Assembly (NCBI GenBank): GCA_027422505.1
Contig: JAPQWV010001425.1
Span: 24,713-88,712, forward strand
Direction: 5' to 3'
DNA: 64,000 bases
DNA from: Craterostigma plantagineum
Lineage: Eukaryota > Streptophyta > Magnoliopsida > Lamiales > Linderniaceae
Below, one piece after another: positions 1 to 13,147 of the stretch. The translations under genes and the position numbers were made by a program. Under the pieces are notes generated by a model. That model was not told the DNA's origin. It saw nothing but the letters and a program-made list of their open reading frames with translations, and searched no databases. Position 1 is the stretch's first letter, and every line of letters starts with the position of its first letter.

Positions 1-2004
1 AATTCTCCCCCTTTCAACATCAGCATCTTCTTTAGAGAGAATTCCAGCGAACCTGAGAATGAGAGTAACCCGTTCGTAAATACCACGAACGTCCATTGGC
101 CTTCCTTGTAACAACTACACATAATCCGAATCAAGAATTTCGATCCTAACCCACTTGATTCATTCAACGGCCAATCTTATGTGCAGCTATGTTGAACCAA
201 CTCGACCGTCGATTCCCGAAGAGGGACTTCGATACAACCCCTTCTCCAGCAGGATTTCCTTCTCACCATCGTCTGCTTTTATACCACGCTAGCGATTTTC
301 GTGAACCATCGAAGTCTGAGTATTTTATATCATACTCACATCCAGACGATACAAACCTTTGCACTCTTCTCCCTCTGGTAGGACCATTTCCGCCAATGTG
401 TGATTTCCCAGACTCCCCTGCTATGAAACCCCATAGCCCTGGAATCTGACCGGCTCGAGAATATTAAATTCTACGCAACTTTGGGACAACGCACACCACC
501 CAAAATGCGTACCGCTCCGTCAACCATTTTGATCTTTCCGTTCCAATACACGAACAACACAACGATATCCATCGGCCCATGGAGATCGGAAAATTGTTCG
601 CGTTTCCCTGAACGTATCAAAATATGCTCTTGGAGCAAATCCGAATTTAGTATCCTTCTTCCTGAGAACGAGCGCCATCATTAGAGACTGTGAGAACGTC
701 TCTAAGATAAACCGTGTGCTACCTCCGTTGTGGAATTTTCCTGGCCGCTTGTCCTTCTTCGTCCAAGTCGGACAATTTCACCTTACGTGTCCCGGCTCAC
801 CACACTGTAGCATCACATGCCCTTCCGCCACCTAGATTGGACCTGCTGCTGTATCCAAATCCCCTGGCGTGACACCTTCCTCTACGACTCTCTCCGTGTA
901 TAGCCAACGTCCGACTATCACCATAATTTGACCGCCTTCCCTTTTCATGCTCCAAAAAGAGTTGACTCCACCATCCATCGTCTGCGCCGTCTCGTACCGG
1001 ATGGTTGTGATCCAATTATCACCTGAATCAGGAAGCGAGGTAAGAAGCAACAGGGCCTTACTTCTTCCTCTCCGACACATCATGACCCTAAATCATTTGT
1101 CATTTACTCCAACTTTTCCGTCTCCCATCAAAGCTTATCACCCAGCTTTGACAAACGAGCACATCCTTCACTCTTCTCTACCGCAGAGTGAAACCTCCCG
1201 CACCAGCACACTGTCGCTTATCCCTCCGAAACTCCACCGCCGCACAAGCTCCGCCCACACCGAGCATCCCATCAACGATAACCATCTTGTACCATTATTT
1301 CTTTAGCACAAGACATCACCTCATTGAACCTAGCTCTGACACTGGCTCCCCCCGATCGATAATCCCTCTGACATCTTTTCTGATGTGGAAGTTCAGACAC
1401 AGCTGCAACCACAGAGCATACTCAGAATACCAGCAGGGTTTAGCTCTGATACCACTTGTTGGGGTTGAGCGGTAATTATTTAATTCTGGGCCAGCGGTAG
1501 TTGTATTTGGACCCCGCAACATCTTATCGGGATATTAATTAAAGTCGAAATGACACCGAGAAAACACCGAGATTTTTACGTGGTTCGGCCAATACCGCCT
1601 ACATCCACGGAGAAATAATAGTTTTACTATATTTGAGAATATTACACCGTACAAAATAACGCTCGTGTTTAAACCAAAAACCCGAGACCCCTTACCCACC
1701 CGGATAATGTTTTTGTACCCACTCTCAACTACCTAGTAAAAACTATACCCTCTCACTCTTATCCACCCGGACAAGATTTCCTCCTTTTTTTTTTCTTTTC
1801 TTTTTTCCTCTCATTTTCTTTCACCTCTCCTTTCTCTCTTACTCGCGCTCTCTCTCTATCTAATTTGGGGTGTGATTTCACTCCATCATCATATGCCTAT
1901 ATATAGGCAATTATTTGAGCTAAAAACCAACACACATTACGTCATTGCAAATGTCATTGGAGTAAGTCTCCAACTTTGCTTCTTTATATGTTGAAAAATC
2001 AACA
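1..2004 (-). mobile_element. Copia-type LTR retrotransposon, internally deleted (3' LTR just outside window)
   Basis: On the minus strand a 548-bp LTR (1457-2004, TGTTG...CAACA) is followed by a primer-binding site complementary to initiator tRNA-Met (1443-1454). Next come degraded gag remnants at about 780-1090, including a Copia-gag-like stretch with ALLLLTSLPDS and a zinc-knuckle remnant containing CGEPGHVR broken by a stop and a frame change. A fragment resembling the Copia protease region lies at about 480-640 (FDTF...RSGTHFG). A polypurine tract GAAAGGGGGAGAATT sits at 1-16. Integrase, RT and RNase H are absent: only about 1.45 kb separates PBS from PPT, so this is a deletion derivative. 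The PPT at the window edge predicts that the 3' LTR starts immediately to the left. The insertion lies inside the RUP-like gene. Confidence 0.85.
1457..2004 (-). repeat. LTR (5' LTR of the minus-strand Copia element)
   Basis: It begins TGTTGGGG and ends TCAACA on the plus strand, with 5-bp inverted termini TGTTG/CAACA. It abuts a tRNA-iMet PBS two bases to its left. The interior contains ACGTGGTTCGGC, a motif seen in many plant Copia LTRs. The second LTR is not in the window, so identity between LTRs cannot be measured. Confidence 0.85.
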
Positions 2005-2574
2005 CGACCCAATTCGGCCGCGCCCAGCGCCGTTTGCTCCTTGGAGTTCGAACCCTCCGGCGGGCCCCACATAGTCTTGGGCTGTTCGGACCGAAGGGTT
2101 TATTACTACGACCTGAGGATGGCGGCGGCGGGCGCCGTCTTTGCTTTAGAAGGACACGAAAAAGCTGTGACGTACACCAAGTTTCTCGACGACCAGACGG
2201 TGGTTTCGTCCTCCGTAGATGGTTGCCTGATGACGTGGCGCGTCGGAGATCGGCGGATGATTAGGACGTACAGAGGGCACGTGAATCGCCGGAGGTTCGT
2301 CGGACTTTCGGTTTGGGGTGGCGGCGGGTTGCTGTGCTGTGGGTCGGAGGATAATCGGGTTTTTGTGTACGATGCGAGGTGGGGCGAGCCCATTTGGGCT
2401 CATGGGCTCGAGCAGTCGTCCCGCCGGAGGTCAGCCGGCGACGGCGAGTCTGGGTTCGTGAGCGGCGTTTGCTGGAGAAGCGGCGGCGGCGGTGGGGATC
2501 GCTGCACTTTGGTTGCTGGTGGTTCCGATGGTGTTTTGCAGGTGTTTGAAGGTGAGAGGAAATCGATTTCTTGA
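2005..2574 (+). pseudogene. RUP/EFO-like WD40-repeat gene, 3' half only
   Basis: An open frame runs out of the LTR boundary and ends with TGA at 2574. The visible ~189 residues contain several WD40 blades (GCSDRRVYYYDLR, EGHEKAVTY, SVDGCLMTW, GHVNRRRFVGLSVW, GSEDNRVFVYDARWG) and the C-terminal signature TLVAGGSDGVLQVF. These match the C-terminal half of plant REPRESSOR OF UV-B PHOTOMORPHOGENESIS proteins, intronless WD40 proteins of about 370-390 residues that bind UVR8 and COP1-type partners. No start codon is usable: the frame is interrupted at 2004/2005 by the Copia LTR. The 5' half is missing and should lie left of the window if the element simply inserted. The remaining frame has no internal stop, so the disruption is probably recent. 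A plain gene remnant is the alternative. Confidence 0.75.
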
Positions 2575-3808
2575 TTAGTTTCTTTCTGACGAGTTTTTTG
2601 GTTTAATTTTTTTTTTTTCTGACAAGATTAATGTCTTACGTTGATGATACGTTTTGGTTCTTCTAACATAATCGTGTTTGTTACTGGAACATACATATTT
2701 ATATTAAATATTGGCCTAGCTATTAGCAAGGCATAATAATTCATTTGAAGGATGATCATGAAATTAATTCGCTGAAAGTTGAATAGTCCTATAGACGATA
2801 TGAATTGAGTTAAATTGTGATTGCAAGATTGACTCGTCCCACTAAATTTAAAAAAGGAAAAAGAGAGAGGGGAAAGAAAAAGTAAGGCAGCCGTTATCTA
2901 CAATGGAATTATACACATCCAATATCTAGATTATGGAAATCCAAAGAATCCAAATTACGAACTCATAACATAATTTTTACTTGTTTCAAGAATCACTTGG
3001 GAAATGACCAAAATAATGAACATATGAGGCACTACTCGACAACCAGAAAATTACTCATGATGAGTTAAATTAGTAATTCTAATTTTTCTTTATCACAACT
3101 ATGGTCTAAACTAATTAAGGTTTAATCATTCTTTTCCTCTGCAATGAAGTGTTAGTATTCGAACATGTAACATATAATTTATTTAGCCCAAGAAAACAAA
3201 AGTAAGAAAACTTTGGTCCACAGCCCGAGAATTGGGTTTCGGGGACGACGAGGTTGATTGAGTGAGGGTAACTCTCAACTCTTCAACGCATATAATATAT
3301 TAATAAGACATTTAATATTTCTCTTTTTTTTTTAATCGCCAAAGAGCAAAAACTCACAATCTTTTTGTCATCTTTGTGCGCAGACAAAAACTGCCCATGA
3401 AATCAGCTCTTGAAAAGCGAACACATTAACACTACTCATTCACCGCTTCTCATCTAACACAAAACCAATCGAGCTCAGTTCAGTCGCTCAACTTCAGGTG
3501 AACAAATCTCCCCACATTTCATGTATGTGTTTTTACCCTTATTTTTCTCGATTCTTGATGTAATGCGCTGCAGTCGAAGCTAGAAACTTCATTGCCAGGA
3601 TTTTACAGAAAGACTGTTTTCTGTATAAATATAAAGAAGAGCTTACTTTGTGCGTCTTTTTTCATGCATTCATGTGTCCTCTCTCTCTCCCTCTCTCTCG
3701 TCTTAGTGATCGTTCCTCTGCAAGTACATACAGTACAGTTGTTGCTGCACTGCAAAGTTGAGATTTCTTTAATGTTTTTTCGTTTCCTGCAAAGGTTGAG
3801 GTTTTGAA
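2575..3808. other. intergenic: RUP 3' flank and MYB leader
   Basis: AT-rich with no convincing ORF. From about 3200 on it is probably promoter and 5' UTR of the MYB gene. A plausible 5' UTR intron runs from a donor near 3497 (ACTTCAG/GTGAAC) to an acceptor near 3793 (CTGCAAAG/GTTGAG), with a CT-rich stretch at 3677-3700. Confidence 0.5.
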
Positions 3809-4968
3809 ATGGCGAAGAAGAAAGATGGGAAGGGAAAAGAGAGAAAGAAGAAGAAGAATACGTCGTCGTCGTCTTCATCGTCGTCAGAAGGAGGACTGAG
3901 GAGAGGCGTTTGGTCCGAGGAAGAAGACAAGATTCTTGTTGACTACATCACCATTAATGGTCATGGCACTTGGAGTCATCTACCTAAACTCGCTGGTCTC
4001 TCTCTCTCTCTCCTTAAAGTTGCAGTGAAACTATTTCATGTTCGGACAAAACTCATTTATTGTTCTTTAAAAAACGATTCTTTGAAAAAGGTCTCCTCCG
4101 ATGTGGTAAAAGCTGTAGGCTTCGATGGACGAACTATCTCCGCCCTGGAATTAAAAGAGGTCCCTTCACTCCCCAAGAAGAGTCAGCCATTCTCTCCCTT
4201 CACCAAAAGCTCGGCAACAAGTTAGCTCTACTGAAAATATAATCTCTCCCTTCTTTCTTGAATATTTGTTTCTCACTAATTAGCTGTAAAAAAAAAATCT
4301 ATCAACGTTTTTTGGTTCTTAGATGGGCTGCTATAGCATCTGAGTTACCTGGAAGAACGGACAACGACATAAAGAATTTCTGGAACTCTCATCTGAGGAA
4401 GCGATCTGAGATTATCGAACAACAATCGTCGTCTTCTTCTTCAAAGTCCAATGAGATGATGACGACGATGATGATGATGAACAATGACTCGTCTGCGAAA
4501 AACAACGAGATCAAGATCGAGCCCAAGCTTGACAATCAACAATGTAATCCCAACCCAATGCTAGAAGAAAACAATCCACCGAAGAACGATTACTTCATGC
4601 GCCTGTGGAATTCTGACGTTGGTGAGTCATTCAGAAACTTCAGCAGCGAAGGCGTTTTCGACCACAGCCCGCAATCACAAACCTCTGAATCGACAAAGGG
4701 CAGCAGCAGCAGCAACTCATTTTCGAGGTTGGGAAACTTGCGAGGCGAAGGGAGTGGGATTATTACCGCAGCTCTCACACCTTGTGAGACGGGGAAAACA
4801 ACTACATGGAACTGCAAGAAGGACCCTAATTTGGATACTTTCAAGTCGGAGGAGGATTCATCTGAGGCAATGATGAAGATGCTCTTGGACTTTCCCGAGT
4901 GGGGAGATGATATGGGATTCGTTCAAGGACCAATCAGCGGTGGAGAGTCGACAAAATATGGGGGTTGA
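3809..4968 (+). CDS. R2R3-MYB transcription factor with Lys/Ser-rich N-terminal extension
   Basis: Three exons: 3809-3995, 4091-4220, 4323-4968, with phases closing to 320 residues. The 130-nt middle exon is the classic R2R3-MYB exon. R2 (about residues 30-80) carries [21 protein letters not shown] and [14 protein letters not shown]3 (about 81-131) carries [37 protein letters not shown]. All R2 tryptophans and the R3 aromatic/Trp positions are present, so DNA binding should be intact. The bHLH-interaction signature in R3 is absent. Unusual features are about 28 residues before R2 rich in Lys then Ser, instead of the usual MGRxPCC start, and an acidic, Ser/Asn-rich C-terminus ending [12 protein letters not shown]. 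It is not assigned to a subgroup. The first-intron acceptor has a poor pyrimidine tract. Confidence 0.9.
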
Positions 4969-5431
4969 AAAGTTAACTCTCCGACAATATTAGGCTTGTT
5001 TTCAGCTAGTCTGTGGAATGTGGATCTATTATGCCTATGGGCATCAATATGTTGTTCTTGCAGCTCCTCAAACTCAATGATATATTGATATAGATCTTGC
5101 AATCACCCAAGTAATTTGACTTTAAGTTAAAGTTTGCTCGAACTGAGCAATGCTCAAAGTACTTTGTGCTTGGGTTCGATGACAAGGATAGGGAGAGATA
5201 TATATGACATTTTCATGAAAAGACTCGTTCATTTTTATTCTTCAAGCTGTATGTATAACCTTAGAACTCATCCACTAAAGTATCAATTCATGTTTACGAA
5301 CATGGATGCACACTAAAATTTGGTAAGATGTGTCCTAACATGAACTGGCAAGGATGTTTTAAACTATGAGACGATATCTTACCCCAAAAAGTAAGAATCA
5401 ACGTACCAAACGAGGAGGCCATAAGAGGTTA
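4969..5431. other. intergenic between convergent MYB and PP2C
   Basis: This is the shared 3' flank of two converging genes. No credible ORF or RNA gene was seen. Confidence 0.6.
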
Positions 5432-7538
5432 TTATTTGGACGAGGAGGATGCTTCGGTCTGGAAAGGTTTCTTGAATTGCACCAAAATCATCGTCATGTT
5501 GTCACAACCTTCTTTCCCAGATGTTGGGGCCAAACATCGATCGAGAGTTTTTTCGCAGATCAGAGATAGCTTGTTTTCCTGCATTTTAATCACGTATGTT
5601 ACATAAAAAATAAGGACATATTTGAAACGTAATAGACAAAGCACATACCGTTTTCAATTGTTCTTGTACGAAGTCAACAGCTTCCTGACTTGTCAAGCAA
5701 TCCCTGTGAACAGGAAAAAGGATGAGAAGATTATAAGGAAAAATCAGAAGCGACGACATGTCAGTGCATGTGCCATATTGAACAAAAGGCAGCAGACTTA
5801 CCATATCCCATCACAGGCTATTATGAGAAAATCATCATCTTCAGAAAGCTCAACCTGGTATGCGAGCAAATAACAAGTGTGTTACTTCAACAGAAATAGC
5901 TGCTTAAAAGTTAATCACAGGCCCAATGCATAAGCACAGGGAAAACGAATCATCATCTACAGAGGCCACGAACCAAACATATTGCAGCTGAAAAAATTAG
6001 ATGTCGTTTCTCTTGGACAATGTGTAACCCCAATGACGTTCAAGTCTACTTTCCATACAAGGAAAGTATGATAAAAGAGAAATGAATTTCATGATGACTG
6101 ACGATTTGATCTCATACATGCATCATTGTATTACACTTAATAGACGAGGACTCCACATACTGTTATTATATCAGGGTTGGCTGTAACAATTTGCTCTTCC
6201 GCAGGCAATGATTTATTTTGCTTCATTTCCATATCACCTAAAATATGAATAAAACAATCAAACAGAATAGGATAGATAATTCCGTTATATAACAAATTTT
6301 GGATCAAAACTGTATTTTATTACCAATGGCTCTGGACAAATTAAGGCTCCCATTAACCCGTCCAAATTGAACGAATCCACCAGCTTCCAGTATTCTTCTT
6401 CTCTCATCAGCAAGGTCTGGCTTATGATCCTTGGATAATTCACGGCCTGAAGAATGATTGATCACTTATAAAGTTTTACGTCATGCACGTGGTACGACAT
6501 GGTCACAGAAGTCAAAACCTTAAGATGTGGAAACAGAATTTCTTAAGTGTAACTTTCAATTCTTACAATGAGTGTATCTTTATTCATAATTTTAAGAAAG
6601 GGCTTAACATGTAAACGTCCATCGGTATTCATAAAAAGGAATCAGAAAAAAGAAAACGATACAGGCTCTAATGAAATAAAGAAGATTCACACCTGCCCAT
6701 TCTGAGATAGGACACACCGAGAGTCACCAGCATTCGCGACAAGCAATTGATTGTTTCGAATAACTGCTACACATGCAGTGGTTCCAGCACTTGGTCCCTT
6801 GTAACCCTTATGATGCCTCTGCATTTAGAAATGTGACATGAAATATTTTCAGTTTTCAACATAGAAACGGAATATCATTAAAAGTATCATAACCAAATCT
6901 GTTTGACACTGACGACCACTAACCCTACTAATAGAAACTATATTCAGAATATGATGGTAATAAACACCTCTTTAGATCTGAAGTAGCCTATTTGGTCACT
7001 TGCTTCGTCATTCTTGGCTGCACTACCACTACGCTCATCCCTAACTGATGCCAACTCTTTCTGCCCAGCCTTCCCACACATGATTTCATCCATTCTGCAG
7101 AATTTAAGAAAATTCATCGTGCTTCCAAGCACTCTCAGCTAGGTCATAGCTATATGACGACGAACAACCCTAACCTCCGTTTAAAACTTAAATACAGCCC
7201 GAGTAGAATAAATATGAACCATTTGTTTTCCACGTGAAACTTTTCCGAATATGAAGCAAACAACACAGAAGCTGGTGATAAACATATGTTGTTCCAGCAA
7301 ATATATTCGAGAACCATGCTACAGGTGGTTTGCAGCATATTATAGAATGTGTTGGTGCATAAAAATGTCAGAGCATGAATGGAAAAGGAAACCTGAGAAA
7401 TGATTTTCTGACAGCAGTTGCCAAATCACCAGCTGCATAAGCTTCATCTTGCAGCATCTGTTGATGGAGAAATTTTCCACAAAATATTGAAACTTCGGGG
7501 CCTGACATCATTCGTTACATTACGTCAGATTTGAGCAT

Positions 7539-7582
<44 letters not shown>

Positions 7583-8252
7583 TTCCATTAATATTCGAGA
7601 AATGGAGATTTGTGCTTACCCCCATGGCCATCGTAGACGCCGAAGAAAGAGGTGGAACCATCCAAATTACAATAAGCAGCATGCTGAAGAACATCTCCAA
7701 TCAAGTACAAAACAAGGCATAAAAAATTAACAGGATAAATAGTTTAGAAATGAGAAAAAGAATGCTTGATGACTGTTCTTTGCCTGAAGGGAAAGTTCAT
7801 AATGGACGAGGTCGATCACAGACTTATGAACTATGTCATTGTTGTAACTAACGAAAGAGGGATGGACAGAGAGGCGAAAAGGAAATTCATAAGACTATTC
7901 TCCGTGCTGAGTTACTGTTAAGTTCTGATTGTTGAGATTATATAACCAATAGGAAATGTGTAATTCGACACCCTATACGCCCAGATGACAGCATAAACAG
8001 AAATCATTTACACTGAAGATAAACATAAGAAAAGCTGCACCGACGACTACTTTACAAGGCTATGCATCACAACGCATAGACAGGGAAACCCATTGGTTTA
8101 TAACTCAAATTTACAGAGTTCAGTTAATCTCTTACAGCATCTTCCATCGTTGCTCGCCAACCCTGCATGGAGGATAATCCATATCTAAGTCTTTCATTTT
8201 CTCCATCTTCCGAAACCTTTTCGGTTTTGGGAGTGCTTAAATAAACCCCCAT
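5432..8252 (-). CDS. protein phosphatase 2C (PP2C21/PP2C60-like)
   Basis: Ten exons on the minus strand: 8136-8252, 7620-7683, 7393-7501, 6968-7094, 6693-6818, 6324-6446, 6161-6237, 5802-5854, 5649-5703, 5432-5578; about 332 residues. The start [12 protein letters not shown] and [13 protein letters not shown] are hallmarks of the plant PP2C21/60 clade (Mg/Mn-dependent Ser/Thr phosphatases). Metal-binding motifs are present: [32 protein letters not shown] and GCDNMT. The linker exon 6968-7094 is shorter and more divergent than in Arabidopsis relatives. Exon 5 ends in phase 0 but exon 6 needs phase 1: one base appears missing near 6444-6447 (coding GCCGTGAA), so the literal sequence is frameshifted there. 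All other junctions are in phase. Probably a functional gene with a sequence error; pseudogenisation is the alternative. Confidence 0.88.
7541..7582. repeat. (TA)n(GA)n microsatellite in PP2C intron 2
   Basis: TA repeats at about 7541-7563 pass directly into GA repeats to about 7582. Confidence 0.9.
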
Positions 8253-8747
8253 GTTAAACTGCAAAAAAAAATAATAATAAAAAGGAATGCGAAATGAAGC
8301 ACCCCATAACTTTAAAAAAAACCAAGCTTGACGTGTTAAACTTCATTAAAGCAGATCTTAAAATAAGGAAACCATTCCTTACAAAAATGCAAACCATTAG
8401 TTTGTCCATTTGGCTCATTATTTGGATTTTCCCATTTTTCCCCTCATCAATACAGGCTAGTCTTAATGTGAACAAGTAACAGAGCATACTATTGTTGCAC
8501 AGCTAGGAATACGCAAAAAGGCAGAACATGGAAAGTAATTAGTTATCTTGATGGTTACGTAGTAAATACATCATCGGAATAGCATTCTAACCACCAGATG
8601 AACCAAATAGCATTTTTCTGGACATGCATGGGCAATAACAAACTGAAATTCTTCTTCTATATCCATAAAAATCATCCCATATTAGCAACTATAGCACATC
8701 AAGTAACAAGTAAACATAGACGCAATAAAAAAAGTAATTGCCAATGA

Positions 8748-8965
8748 CGTCATGACCTAGTGGTCAAGGCTGAGGCCTCAAGGATTATGGGATAGAGGTT
8801 ATGATCGATTCTCCCTGCCAACATTTTCTTGAGTGAGCTCGTCAACATGGACCTAGACTAGTGTGGTTGAACCAGTTGACGTGGTTAGGCTATTGCGCTA
8901 ACACCCCGGGATTTACCTAGTCTCCAGGCCAGTGTTCCCCGAGTCACACAAAAGAAAAAAAAAAA
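8748..8965 (+). mobile_element. SINE-like tRNA-derived retroelement
   Basis: A tRNA-like head carries an A-box-like CTAGTGGTCAAGG (about 8757-8769) and a B-box-like GGTTATGATCGATTC (8797-8811). The body includes GGGATTTACCTAG, a string common near plant SINE 3' ends, and it ends in an A-rich tail (8950-8965). The length of about 215 bp fits. A clear target-site duplication was not found; only CAATG is shared by the flanks. The 5' end is uncertain by several bases. Confidence 0.6.
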
Positions 8966-9005
8966 TCAATGGTCCCATGATTCTAAGTGAATCACCATCA
9001 CACGC

Positions 9006-9152
9006 GGCAGTACAAATCGTTGAAATAACCCGTCCCAACGGCCCAAAGAAATCTGTATCTTCACCTCATAATATTATGAGGCAGTACAAATCGTTGACAT
9101 AACCCGTCCCCAACGGCCCAAAGAAATCTGTATCTTCACCTCATAATATTAT
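9006..9152 (+). repeat. two-copy tandem duplication (74-bp unit)
   Basis: The unit starting GGCAGTACAAATCGTTG and ending CCTCATAATATTAT occurs at 9006-9079 and again from 9080. The copies differ by one substitution (GAAAT/GACAT) and one extra C. Confidence 0.9.
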
Positions 9153-10671
9153 ATCAAAACATATGACCATCTATCATTCTTAACTTCAACAACGCTGCCG
9201 ATCTTGGAAATAGCAGATTCTAGAAATATGAACGAACAACTATTACCGTAAAAAATCAATCCTATAACTCTCAAGACACATCCTTTTAACAGGATAAACA
9301 CAGAATAGGCGATACCACTGTTCCGTGTAACTTCAACAACATTTGAAGCATAAACACGATGTAAAACCAGGTCAACCTAAAGCAGGAACACACGAGCTGT
9401 GGGTAATTGCAAGGTTAAACTTGCGAAAGCAACAAACAATCAGCTAAAACAAAAAAAAAATGATAAAAAGAAAAAGAAAGGGCAAGAAATCTACGATTGG
9501 AAATTTCGTTGTTGATGGATGCAATCAAGGATCGAATGTTTTCACCGAATTTCTACCTGCTCGAGAGATTACGAGCTTCAATCCTTCTAGCAATGATGAG
9601 CTTCAAGTGACGAGATCGATGACTATGATTTGCGATTTTTTTTTCAGGCCAGCTGCGGCGTTGTTTATTTTTTTATTATTTATTATTATTGTTATACAAT
9701 ATTAGATCAAATGTTTCCAATTTCAATCCATCATTCAAAAGCGCTATCAAGACTCGGAGAATCGTGACACGTATCTTTCCTTATTTCATTTTGCGATGAG
9801 TCATCCCAGAGAAGATCGTATAAATTGGAATTTTCTAAAATAGTTTAGATTTCGAAGCAGAGTTCATTGTTCATTGATAAAACATCTCAATTAACCTAAG
9901 TATTACATGAACAAGCAACGTCTCAAATTAATATTTAATTAAGTTTCACTAACCACATTAGGATGATAGTCATGAGCTCAAATTTAGTCAGTGGGCCATA
10001 ACGTACTAGTCGAGAAAGCCGCTCGAGGCCCATGACACAATCCACCTGGGTGATTTTATATGCTTTTTTTTATAATATATGCTTTGATATGTCTATATAT
10101 AGGATGTATAATTAGGATATTAACTTATTAAAGAAAAACAAATACGACGACAGATATTGATAATGTACAAAGGACAACGGGCCAAACTCGATTATCATAA
10201 ATTGTAGGACTACCAAAGCTGATTAAATGATATAAATCTACTTATTCTTGTATTTCTTGTAATTCATGCGATTTATTTTTCAAACAGCTGCGATGAACGT
10301 GACATATCAGATCCTATAATTGACTATGTCTGGTTTAGATCAGTATCACCACAAGAAAACAAATTATGTAATACGTACTCAAATCAGCCTGTCTGGATAA
10401 ATTTTCAAACTTTAGATAATTGAGTCGGCAAATCAGACTTAGACTGTGCGTGGAAGAAAATAACATGTACATATTATACGAAACCCTCATTTGGACCAAT
10501 ATTTACTTTAAATGGACGGCTGAAAAGTAAATTCTAATAGGATGTGTTATTTATTAAAAAAGTCACACGCAACTGGTTAACAACGAAGTTGGATCGGGTC
10601 AAACCCGTGACCCTAAATCCGAACCATCTATAAACAGTTTTTAATTTCTTTTATCTTTTATATTTCAGTAC

Positions 10672-10784
10672 ACCAACCCCCAACAACTACGAAGGGGGGC
10701 CCACTCGACCATAATGGGGTTGTGTAATAGTTGGTGAAAGATTCAAAATAATAACCCTTTTCTTTGGTCACCACCTCACCAACT
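10672..10784 (+). promoter_or_regulatory. AC elements (MYB-binding) upstream of HCT
   Basis: ACCAACC at 10672-10678 and ACCAACT at 10778-10784 match the AC/SMRE consensus bound by lignin MYBs (MYB46/58/63 class) in phenylpropanoid promoters. They lie about 570-680 bp before the HCT start. A further ACCTACC (AC-I core) is at 12153-12159 inside HCT intron 1. The assignment is by motif only. Confidence 0.45.
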
Positions 10785-11045
10785 CCCTTGACCTAAAGTC
10801 GGGTGAATACTTTCTTGCCACCCATAACATAATCATTATCTTAATTTATTTCTAGTTTCCTAGTTTAGTTTTTAAAAATCTTTTCATATATCATAAATCT
10901 CTCTATAATTCATTCCCTCACCCATAAATGTGGCGGATTCTTTAATTAATTAATAATCACTATTCTTGATATTAGGCGCGGTAGGTAAGTCTCTTGTACC
11001 GTCTATTATTGGATAATATTTATATCTACGATAATAAATTCTTCA

Positions 11046-11085
<40 letters not shown>

Positions 11086-11334
11086 CCCACATTCAACCCA
11101 ACCTTAACACCGGCCACTAGCTATTCTATTGTGAGGCTATCATCATCATTATCACGACATCGCTTTGGTCTACATCAAAGATTATGCTTCCAAAAACAAA
11201 TATATATATATATATACATATATAAGTTACCTTAATATTTAGTTTTATAATTTTGATAATCGACCACCTACAACCGTATATAATATCCTCAGTCATTTCG
11301 TTTTTTCTCTCATCGAAGCGCACCAAGAAATTAA

Positions 11335-13147
<1,813 letters not shown>

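Noticed and set aside
947..1306. Plus-strand ORFs in the first 1.5 kb
   Set aside because: Antisense to degraded Copia gag; no coding signal.
9460..9705. 81-codon ORF upstream of PP2C
   Set aside because: Low-complexity ends and no recognisable domain; probably leader or spacer.
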